Positions 52,910 to 60,324 of a stretch of 64,000 nt of DNA are shown here, piece by piece. The DNA comes from Candidatus Poribacteria bacterium (GTDB lineage: Bacteria > Poribacteria > WGA-4E > GCA-2687025). Location of the stretch: contig JABGQA010000070.1 in the NCBI GenBank assembly GCA_018644665.1, positions 12,364 to 76,363 of the forward strand, read 5' to 3'. The translations under genes and the position numbers were made by a program. The notes beneath the pieces are model-generated. The model was not told where the DNA came from. It saw only the letters and a list, made by a program, of their open reading frames with translations, and ran no database searches. Position 1 is the stretch's first letter; every line of letters starts with the position of its first letter.

Positions 52910-53868
52910 TGGCGTGGTGTTTCCTGTTTATACGCGCCCAGCTCCCTGCGGCTGACGACCTGCGAGGAGCGCGGCCACCCAATATTACATCGCGGGCCGT
53001 AGGGTATCAACCGCACGGTCGGCCCGTGGAACATCCTGACCTGTCCCGCCGACAGATGGGGCCGAGGGTCGCCTCAGGCCGCGGTAGGCCGCGAAAGTGC
53101 ATCCGTGGTACAGTATGGGTGGAAGAAGCCTGGGGTCTCCTCGGGCCTCTTCTTATTCACCAGGCAGTGGGCCTTGCGATCACCTGCCCGCCTGGGGGAA
53201 CAAAGAAAGGAGGCAATTGTATATGGTTGCTATAGTTGGAGGCCAGTCGCTCTAGTAGCGACTCGCCGAGAACGACCGCGAGGGGCACGGCATTTCGCCT
53301 TGCTCCTCGCCCCCGCGACGCACTAACCTGCTGAGGCTGTCTCAGCGCAACACGCCGACCGCGAGGGCGGGCTCGGCAACCAACCGAGGGACCGGCAATA
53401 TGTGGGAGATCCCACACACGAACAGGGAAGGACGCGAGGAGATGACTCGTTTATTCCGACTGGGCGTCAGTACGTCGGGACGTGAACGGATTCGGCCGAA
53501 TGGGCCGACGGGCCGTGAAGTGTCCCACACCCAACGCTGTTGGTGAGACCCAACGTTTCCTTCGGTCACGGTCGCGACGCGGCATGCAACGCAGCCGCTG
53601 TCGTGAACCGATGACAGCCAGACTCGACGTTCTCTCGCATGCCCACGAACGTCTCTGGCGTCGGAAAGCTTGGCAGTCTCGCCCGCCAGGGTAGTGAGAC
53701 GCTACGTCATCCGCCACGCACGTAGGCACGGATGACGGGCCTGTACGATACCGACGCTACGAGACACCCGACCCTTACGAACGACCAAGATTATCTCGAT
53801 GAACCGCGCCGGCAGTTCGCGCCGCGTGGTTGGGCATGTCGTCGAATGACCTCCATATTGGAGTCAGG
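52910..53868. other. 959-base ORF-poor, hairpin-rich region
   Basis: No convincing protein gene longer than about 35 codons. It has several RNA-like hairpins: 53123-53153 (AAGAAGCC/GGCCTCTTCTT, imperfect), 53160-53195 (CCAGGC-AGT-GGGC stem), 53245-53263 (AGTCGCT/AGCGACT), 53279-53308 (13-pair stem with two mismatches), 53401-53416 (TGTGGG/CCCACA), the palindrome ATTCGGCCGAAT at 53490-53501, and 53705-53737 (CGTCATCCG/CGGATGACG). It also has an ideal AAAGGAGG ribosome site at 53206-53213 that serves only a 10-codon ORF. It precedes a sigma-like gene. A non-coding RNA or a long regulated leader is possible; I cannot match any known RNA family. Confidence 0.5.
53223..53255 (+). CDS. possible 10-codon leader ORF
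   Basis: ATG at 53223 lies nine bases after a perfect AAAGGAGG. The frame reads MVAIVGGQSL and stops in the loop of the 53245-53263 hairpin. Placement of a strong ribosome site, a minimal ORF and a hairpin at its stop resembles a leader-peptide attenuator. Translation is unproven. Confidence 0.25.
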   Translation: MVAIVGGQSL

Positions 53869-54240
53869 ATGTCATCGGCTAACCCCGATTTCTGGGAGAT
53901 ACCGGTCGAACCGTACAAGTTGGACGCCTTCTCGACGGAGCGCGCGCTGTGGAGACCACGGCCCGTGGCCCCGTCGCCAAAGGTGTCTCAGCAACGGAAG
54001 ATGATCGCAACGCTACGTAAGCTCGTGGACAAGGAACTGACCGACCGACAACGCGAATGCGTGCGCCTCTACTTCTTCGAGGGTCGCACTCAGCAGGAAG
54101 TCGCCGAGAGTCTCGGCATCTGCCGCCGTGTCGTCAGTCAGCACCTGTTCGGAATACGCCGCAACGGCCGTCAGGTCGGCGGCGCGCTGAATCGCATCAA
54201 GAAGCTCTGCAAGCGCTACGGGCTGCAGATGACGGCGTAG
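53869..54240 (+). CDS. small HTH protein resembling sigma-70 region 4
   Basis: A 123-residue basic protein. Residues about 57-115 form a sigma-region-4-like helix-turn-helix: a lead-in LTDRQRECVRLYFFEG, then RTQQEVAESLG (HTH) and VVSQHLFGIRR (recognition helix). There is no region 2, so it is not a full sigma factor; similar single-domain proteins are found in phages and mobile elements. GGAG at 53860-53863 supports the ATG at 53869; a TTG or ATG upstream (53830, 53836) would add 11-13 residues. It follows the ORF-poor region. Confidence 0.7.
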   Translation: MSSANPDFWEIPVEPYKLDAFSTERALWRPRPVAPSPKVSQQRKMIATLRKLVDKELTDRQRECVRLYFFEGRTQQEVAESLGICRRVVSQHLFGIRRNGRQVGGALNRIKKLCKRYGLQMTA

Positions 54241-54316
54241 GCCGCGTCGAGTCACACGAGGAGGCCCTACATTGGCCGAATATGGCACGACCGAAACCGA
54301 CAGGACCGACCCAGCA

Positions 54317-54353
54317 CGCGTGACTGCCGGCTCGAGAGCGTGGCAGTCACGCG
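54317..54353. repeat. 12-base-pair perfect inverted repeat before rsgA
   Basis: Arms 54317-54328 (CGCGTGACTGCC) and 54342-54353 with a 13-base loop. It lies between the HTH gene stop (54240) and the rsgA ATG at 54361. It may terminate the upstream transcript or control rsgA; a candidate GTG start (54340) is in its loop. Confidence 0.6.
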
Positions 54354-54360
54354 ACGCCGC

Positions 54361-55416
54361 ATGGAGCGCACATTGAAGGACATATCGAGCGTCAGGGCGG
54401 GTGAGCGCAGAGGCGCGGTGCACAAGAAGACGCTGGGACATTACTTCGTCTGGGAGGGCGACCGCGAGGTCGTCTGCACCATCTCCAGCCTGCTTCGCCG
54501 TCAGCTGATCTACCCTATCGCCGATCCGGGCTCGCTGCGTCCGGTGGTCGTGGGCGTCAAGGACATCCGTGAGGTGGATCCGGTCGCGGTGGGGGACAAC
54601 GTGTCGTTCGTCGAGGCTGACGATGGCACCGGCGTCATCACCGAGGTCGCTCCGCGTCGAACGAAGTTGTCGCGCAGAGCTGCGGGCGCGAAGCCGATCG
54701 AACAGGTGTTGGTGGCGAACGCGGACCAGGTCATCCCAATGTTCAGCGCGGCGAAGCCGAAGCCCAAGTGGGCCATGCTCGATCGCTACCTGGTTAGCGC
54801 GGAGGCCGCCGGCCTAGACGCCGTTGTGTCGATCACGAAGCTGGACCTCGCGGACAGGGATGCTCTCGAAGAGGAGATGGAGCTGTATCGAGATATCGGG
54901 TATCGAGTGGTGTTGTCGAGCACGGTGAGCGGCGAAGGTGTCGCGGAGATGGCGGACCTCCTCAGAGGCAAGTCCTCGGTGTTTGTGGGGAAGTCGGGAG
55001 TCGGGAAGACGTCGCTGCTCAACGCCGTGCAACCCGGCCTTGGCCTGCGCGTGCAGGAGACCGGCGGGAAGACGGGCAAAGGCAAGCACACGACGACGAA
55101 CCTGGCGATGTTCGCGCTGGACGGCGGAGGGTCCATCGTGGACACTCCGGGGATGCGCGAGTTCGGGCTGTGGAACGTGAAGGGCGCGGGCGCAGACACG
55201 GATCGCACGGGCGCGAAGCGGGCGTCTACCACGGAGGGCGGGCGGCCCAGCGACCTCGCCGCGTTCTTCCCCGAGATGGCGGCGTATGTCGGCACGTGCC
55301 AATTCCGGGCCGACTGCAGCCATACCCATGAGCCGGGCTGTGCGATCAAGGCTGCCGTTGAAAGCGGAGCGGTCACGCAGCAACGGTACACGAGCTTCCA
55401 GAAGATGCGCGGCTAA
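54361..55416 (+). CDS. rsgA: ribosome small-subunit-dependent GTPase RsgA
   Basis: A 351-residue circularly permuted GTPase: an OB-fold N-terminus, then G4 (TKLD), G1 (GKSGVGKTS) and G3 (DTPGMREFGLW) in permuted order, and a zinc knuckle at the C-terminus (C-x6-C, His, Cys in CQFRADCSHTHEPGC). It assists 30S maturation and checks the decoding centre. The N-terminal extension of about 25 residues is longer than usual. GTG 54340 is an alternative start that lies inside the inverted repeat. An AGGAGG at 54259-54264 serves a 34-codon ORF starting at TTG 54272, which overlaps the rsgA start. Confidence 0.92.
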   Translation: MERTLKDISSVRAGERRGAVHKKTLGHYFVWEGDREVVCTISSLLRRQLIYPIADPGSLRPVVVGVKDIREVDPVAVGDNVSFVEADDGTGVITEVAPRRTKLSRRAAGAKPIEQVLVANADQVIPMFSAAKPKPKWAMLDRYLVSAEAAGLDAVVSITKLDLADRDALEEEMELYRDIGYRVVLSSTVSGEGVAEMADLLRGKSSVFVGKSGVGKTSLLNAVQPGLGLRVQETGGKTGKGKHTTTNLAMFALDGGGSIVDTPGMREFGLWNVKGAGADTDRTGAKRASTTEGGRPSDLAAFFPEMAAYVGTCQFRADCSHTHEPGCAIKAAVESGAVTQQRYTSFQKMRG

Positions 55417-55474
55417 GACGGCGTCCTACGCGGCCGCGTTACGAGCAGGACCGACCCACGGGGAACGCGAGCAG

Positions 55475-57169
55475 ATGGCCACGAAAGGCAAACGAAGACG
55501 CCGCGGGGCGCAGGCGCGAGCGAATGCCGACCTCGGAGCACACATCGCGTCGTTGGGTCTGTCGTCGATGGCGGAGTACCAAGCGTGGTGCCGCAAGCAC
55601 GGCCTCCCGGGCGCCGCGAACAAGGGGTGGCAGGAGCGACGCGACGAGCGCAGGCTCGCGGATTTAGACACGGTTGCGTCCGACGCCGATGACCGCCTGA
55701 AGGCGCACATCGCACAGCTCGGCCTGGCATCCGTCGACGCGTACCAACACTGGTGCGCCGAGAACGGCCTGAGTGCGGGCCTCAACAAGAGCGCGGCGCA
55801 GCGCAAGCGCGAAGCGCAGGTCGCGGAACGACTGCGGGCCGACGCCGCGCTGCTCTCGACCAGGCGCATGACGAGCAAGCCGAACCACACGCTCCGGCGC
55901 ATCTACGAGGGCGAATTCACCGACGACGACATGCCCACGCCCTTGCTCGCCAAGATACACGACGGCTTCCGGCAGACGGACGGCTGTCCAGGCGCGCGGG
56001 ATGCGCTCTACGCCGTCCTACGGCAGGTCGAGAAGCGCAGCGATCTCCTGAGCCTCGAGCCCGTCGTGCCGCGGTTCGGCGACGAGCCGGGCAATACGTA
56101 CATCGACGCCATGGTTGCGCTGGCTCTCCGCCACGCCGACTGGGCGCGCGAGGTCACCGACTGGAGGCCCGACAGCCACAACTCACGTCGCCAGTTCGGC
56201 TCTCTCTCGCGCCATCTTCTGGCCCTTTACGACGTGCCGGCCTTCATGGACACCGCGTGGTTCCAGGGGCGCGCGCCCGACGCAATCCTGCGCCAGGATT
56301 GGTTCCACGGCACCGGGACGGGCACGAACATCCGCAAGGTTGACGGACTACCGATCGAGTTGACGAAGAAGATGGCGCACCTGCTGATGCAGGCGCCGCG
56401 CACGTTCACGGTCGACCAGGCGCTACGCTGGACACAGGTCGTCGGTATGGGCGGCAGTGAAGCGCTCGCGGACTCCGTGATGGCGACCAGGCTAGGGGCG
56501 TCGTTCGACGAGGAGGAATTCTGGGTCAGCGTCGTGAAGTTCCTCGTCTACAACCCCATGCTCGACCCAGGGTACGCTGAGCCCATCGTGGAGTACATCC
56601 ATCAGCAGAAGTACGCCCCCGAGCAGGTGGTGGGTGAGGATGGCGAAGTCACGTACGGAGATCCGCCGCATCCCGGATTCTCGATGCGCACGCGCAAGGT
56701 CGATGCGCTCATCGCGGCCGTGCACGAATGGCGTGGTGAGCGTGAGCGCGAGCAACGCGTCGGCGCGCAGTCGTGGGATGGGTCCGGCATCGACCCGTAT
56801 GAAGAGGACGACGCCGACGAGTATGGAGGCACCCGCTGGACCATACGCGAACTGACGACGATGAAAACCCTGCAGATCGAGGGCAAGGCGATGCGGCACT
56901 GCGTAGCGACCTACGCAAGGTCGTGCCGGGGCGGCGGGCAGTCCGTCTGGTCTGTTCAGGCACAGAACGACGAGGGCGTCACGCGACGGGTCATGACAAT
57001 TGCGGTGAAGAACACCTCCCGAATGGTGACGCAGGCCCGCGGCAAGGCGAACGCACACCCCTTGGGCGGCCACCGGAGCGCGTGGCATCGCACGCGCCTT
57101 CGCGAAGGCTACAAGGTGATGCGCCGCTGGGCGGCCCAGGTTGGCATCACGGTACCGAAGCACATCTGA
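55475..57169 (+). CDS. PcfJ-like protein with duplicated N-terminal motif
   Basis: A 564-residue protein. A basic start (MATKGKRRRRGAQ) is followed by two tandem units of about 65 residues: LGLSSMAEYQAWCRKHGLPG and LGLASVDAYQHWCAENGLSA, each ending in an Asn-Lys. The C-terminal part (about 430-560) contains the PcfJ-type core: TMKTLQIEGKAMRHCVATYA with a conserved His-Cys, a Ser/Trp segment (QSVWSVQ) and RMVTQARGKAN. PcfJ is known from conjugative plasmid pCF10 and mobile elements; its biochemical role is unclear. The middle region is unassigned. It follows rsgA by 58 bases and may belong to an integrated element. Confidence 0.75.
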   Translation: MATKGKRRRRGAQARANADLGAHIASLGLSSMAEYQAWCRKHGLPGAANKGWQERRDERRLADLDTVASDADDRLKAHIAQLGLASVDAYQHWCAENGLSAGLNKSAAQRKREAQVAERLRADAALLSTRRMTSKPNHTLRRIYEGEFTDDDMPTPLLAKIHDGFRQTDGCPGARDALYAVLRQVEKRSDLLSLEPVVPRFGDEPGNTYIDAMVALALRHADWAREVTDWRPDSHNSRRQFGSLSRHLLALYDVPAFMDTAWFQGRAPDAILRQDWFHGTGTGTNIRKVDGLPIELTKKMAHLLMQAPRTFTVDQALRWTQVVGMGGSEALADSVMATRLGASFDEEEFWVSVVKFLVYNPMLDPGYAEPIVEYIHQQKYAPEQVVGEDGEVTYGDPPHPGFSMRTRKVDALIAAVHEWRGEREREQRVGAQSWDGSGIDPYEEDDADEYGGTRWTIRELTTMKTLQIEGKAMRHCVATYARSCRGGGQSVWSVQAQNDEGVTRRVMTIAVKNTSRMVTQARGKANAHPLGGHRSAWHRTRLREGYKVMRRWAAQVGITVPKHI

Positions 57170-57430
57170 CCGATCGACAACCGCCTCGGACGCGCAGCTA
57201 CGCCGGTGTCGGCGCGCCGCGGCGGGGTGGTTGCGCAGAAACGTGATAGGCCCCGGATCGGACTGGCATCGTAATCGCATAGGAGCCCGAGGTTTGCGCG
57301 CCGACTGTCAGCGTTGCGGCGTGCGAGCCGGGCCATGACAATGGCCACCGCCATGTGCGGCGCGCGGGCAGGTGTGACAACGAAGCTACGCGTCGCCCAA
57401 TCGCTCCACACCGCCGGGAGGTAGACCAGC

Positions 57431-59728
57431 ATGGAGCGCATCGACCCCTTACCTGCAGCTCTGGGGCCGTCCCTCACGACCGCAGGGATAGCCCCTGACA
57501 AGATCCGCGTAACGGTACGCAGCGACCTCGGCGCCGACGGCGCCTTCGGTGAGAGTTGGTTCGTCCTGACTGAGGATGAACTCGTCGTGCTGGAGCCGGA
57601 CGGGGTAGTCCGCGCCCGAGTGGCGCACCCGGACGTGCGCGCGGTACACGCGACCGCTATCGTCGGTGGCGGCGTCTTCGGCGTCCACACCAAGAGCGAC
57701 TCTCAGGACCTCCTGCGCTACTCAAACGTCGTGGCGGCGAAGTTCGCGTACGTCGCCCGGTGGATGGGCGAGGAGATCGAGCACGCCAAAGGCGACCGCG
57801 ACGATCCGCCGGTGTGGGACTTCGAGGAAGACAAGAAGTTCTGCAAGCAGTGCGGGCTGGCGCTCCACGACGAATACGCGCCCTGCCCCGCGTGCACGAA
57901 GAAGCACCGCGTGCTGATGCGGATCTTCTCGTACCTCGGCCCCTACAAGCGCGCGGCAGCGCTTATCATCGCCTTCCTGATGTTCACGACCGTCATCTCG
58001 CTCGTGCCTACGTACTTCAACCGCATCGTCATCGACGACGTTCTCAAGATGGGCGGCGCCGCCGAGACCGGAGACCTGTCCGGGGCTCCGGTGAAACGGT
58101 TCTTCCGCAGCATCCAATCTGCCGCCGTGGCCCTGTCGATCTGCGTCGGCCTGCTGGTTCTCACGCACATCCTCACGCATGTCCTCGATATTCTGCGGGG
58201 GCGCCTGGCGGCCTGGTTGACGTTCCACATCGTAAGCGACATCCGCACGGAGCTATACGCGAAGCTCCACAGCCTGTCGCTCCGCTTCTTCGACAAGCGG
58301 AAGACGGGGACGGTGATTTCGCACATCACCGAGGACAGTTCGCGGCTCCAGTTCTTCCTACTCGAGAGCCTGAGCTTCATCGTCATCGACATGCTGTTGC
58401 TGTTCGGCATCGGCTTCATGCTGTTCTGGCTCAACTGGCGTCTCGCGTGCTTCGTCCTCATTCCCGTGCCCATGATCGTGTTCGGCGCGGGTTGGTTTTG
58501 GAAGCGCGTGCGCAGCCTTTGGCACCGAGCGTATCGGCGCAGTTCCAAGCTGTACGATGTCGTCGGTGACTCGGTCTCCGGAATCCGCGTCGTTCGCGCC
58601 TTTGGTCGGCAGAAGGGCGAAGTCGAGCGATTCGACGAGGCGAACGCCGACTCCCGCGACTACTTCATCAACGCCGAACGCATGTGGGCGACGTACTATC
58701 CCATTCTCGGGTTCACCGTCACGCTCGGTTCGCTGATTGTCTGGTACGCCGGCGGCCTCCAGATAATCGCCGGGGAGATGACGCTGGGCACGCTGATGGC
58801 CTTCCAGGGCTACCTGGGCATGTTCTACGGGCCGTTGCGGCACATCAGCCCGGTAATCAACTGGGCGTCTCGGTCGATGACCGCTGCCGAGCGGATCTTC
58901 GAGGTGATCGACTCCGAGGCCGAGCAGGAGGACGACGGGACGCTGGTCGCCGTCCCCGAGGTCTCGGGAGACGTCAAGTTCACCAACATGACGTTCGGGT
59001 ATGACGCACACAAGCCGGTCCTGCGCGACATCACCCTGCACGTCGAGGCGGGCGAGATGATAGGGCTGGTCGGCCACTCTGGCGCTGGCAAGTCCACGAT
59101 GATCAACCTCATCTGCAGGTTCTACGAACCGGACTCCGGCGTTCTGCAGATCGACGGCGTCGACATAACGAAGATCCGACTGGAGGACCTGCGACGACAG
59201 ATAGGGGTCGTCCTCCAGGAGCCGTACCTGTTCTCCGGGACGATCGCGGAGAACATCTCCTACGCGCATCCGGACGCCACGATGGAGCAGATCATCGCGG
59301 CGGCGAAGGCCGCGAATGCGCACGAGTTCGTCGTCAAGTTCCCGGACGGATACGACACCCAGGTGGGCGAGCGCGGAGGAAGGCTGTCGGGTGGCGAGAG
59401 GCAGCGCATATCGATCTCCCGCGCGATCTTACACAATCCGCGCATATTGATCCTCGACGAGGCCACGTCGTCCGTCGATGTGCAGACCGAGCAGAAGATC
59501 CAGCAGGCGATCGACCGACTCGTGCAGAACCGTACGACCTTCGCCATCGCGCACCGGCTGTCGACCCTTCGCAACGCGGACCGACTGCTGGTGTTGGACA
59601 AGGGCAAGGCGGTCGAGTGCGGCTCGCACGAGGACCTGATGGAGCAGAAGGGCGTGTACTTCAAGCTCGTCGAGACGCAGCGCAAGGTATCGGAGATCCG
59701 GTCGAAGCAGACAGCGGTGGAGGGCTAG
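57431..59728 (+). CDS. ABC exporter with N-terminal PH-like domain and zinc ribbon
   Basis: A 765-residue full-length half-transporter. Residues 1-120 form a PH-like domain, and 138-155 a zinc ribbon (Cys138-x2-Cys141, Cys152-x2-Cys155). Then come six membrane helices (163-500) and a nucleotide-binding domain with Walker A GHSGAGKST, signature RLSGGERQR and Walker B ILILDEATSS, all canonical, so it should be an active homodimer. GGGAGG lies upstream of ATG 57431. It is 5 bases from a DUF1854 gene; this ABC-DUF1854 pair usually accompanies cyanophycin synthesis genes. Cargo unknown. Confidence 0.9.
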   Translation: MERIDPLPAALGPSLTTAGIAPDKIRVTVRSDLGADGAFGESWFVLTEDELVVLEPDGVVRARVAHPDVRAVHATAIVGGGVFGVHTKSDSQDLLRYSNVVAAKFAYVARWMGEEIEHAKGDRDDPPVWDFEEDKKFCKQCGLALHDEYAPCPACTKKHRVLMRIFSYLGPYKRAAALIIAFLMFTTVISLVPTYFNRIVIDDVLKMGGAAETGDLSGAPVKRFFRSIQSAAVALSICVGLLVLTHILTHVLDILRGRLAAWLTFHIVSDIRTELYAKLHSLSLRFFDKRKTGTVISHITEDSSRLQFFLLESLSFIVIDMLLLFGIGFMLFWLNWRLACFVLIPVPMIVFGAGWFWKRVRSLWHRAYRRSSKLYDVVGDSVSGIRVVRAFGRQKGEVERFDEANADSRDYFINAERMWATYYPILGFTVTLGSLIVWYAGGLQIIAGEMTLGTLMAFQGYLGMFYGPLRHISPVINWASRSMTAAERIFEVIDSEAEQEDDGTLVAVPEVSGDVKFTNMTFGYDAHKPVLRDITLHVEAGEMIGLVGHSGAGKSTMINLICRFYEPDSGVLQIDGVDITKIRLEDLRRQIGVVLQEPYLFSGTIAENISYAHPDATMEQIIAAAKAANAHEFVVKFPDGYDTQVGERGGRLSGGERQRISISRAILHNPRILILDEATSSVDVQTEQKIQQAIDRLVQNRTTFAIAHRLSTLRNADRLLVLDKGKAVECGSHEDLMEQKGVYFKLVETQRKVSEIRSKQTAVEG

Positions 59729-59733
59729 ACACG

Positions 59734-60303
59734 ATGAGCGACCAACCCGACGATAAGTCGATCGCCGCGTCCGAGTCTGCGCTTCCCGTGGAAGTCGGGT
59801 CCGGGCCGGACGACTTCGTGCCCAGATATTTCGAGCCGGAGCGCGTCCGCATGTATCGCTCGCCGATGGGAGCCGCACGGTTGGAAGTACTCGACGAGGT
59901 CTGTTACGCGCGGGTGTCCGTGCGCCAGATACTGCCGTTGAGCGACCCCGGCCACTACATCTCGATCTGGACGGGCGACGACGCCGAGGTGGGCATTGTC
60001 CTAGATCCCTCCGACTTGGACGAGGAGAGTCAGCGCGTCATCGCCGAGGAGTTGGACGTGCGCTACTTCACGCCGGTTATCACGAAGATACACTCCGTGA
60101 AGGAGCGGTTCGGCGTGCATGAGTGGGATGTCGACACGTCTCGTGGCCGCGTCAGCTTCTCTGTGCGCGGGCTGCATCAGAATGTAAAGCAGCTCCCACC
60201 CGACCGCCTTATCGTGACGGACGTGCGCGAGAATCGCTACGACATCCCGGAGGCCGGCAAGCTGGACCATGCCAGCTTCCAGCAGATCCAACGCCACATG
60301 TAG
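59734..60303 (+). CDS. DUF1854-family protein
   Basis: A 189-residue soluble protein matching DUF1854: VSVRQILPLSDPGHYISIWTG, a mid-segment EELDVRYFTPVITKI, the WDVDTSRGRVSF strand, and the C-terminal RYDIPEAGKLDHASF. Biochemical function is unknown; the family is genetically tied to the preceding type of ABC exporter and to cyanophycin metabolism in other bacteria. ATG 59734 has GAGGG 11 bases upstream. A class III cyclase gene follows after 21 bases. Confidence 0.88.
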   Translation: MSDQPDDKSIAASESALPVEVGSGPDDFVPRYFEPERVRMYRSPMGAARLEVLDEVCYARVSVRQILPLSDPGHYISIWTGDDAEVGIVLDPSDLDEESQRVIAEELDVRYFTPVITKIHSVKERFGVHEWDVDTSRGRVSFSVRGLHQNVKQLPPDRLIVTDVRENRYDIPEAGKLDHASFQQIQRHM

Positions 60304-60324
60304 CGGATCGGGAGAGGCGTCGGT

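Noticed and set aside
53482..53694. A reading frame starting VNGFGRMGRRAV, like the N-terminus of glyceraldehyde-3-phosphate dehydrogenase
   Set aside because: The match is 12 residues, lies over the palindrome ATTCGGCCGAAT, lacks the preceding strand and has no GAPDH similarity afterwards. Chance match.
52910..53868. RNase P RNA, tmRNA or SRP RNA in the ORF-poor region
   Set aside because: None of the conserved core sequences I know for these RNAs (such as the P4 strands, or the tmRNA tag and tail) could be found.
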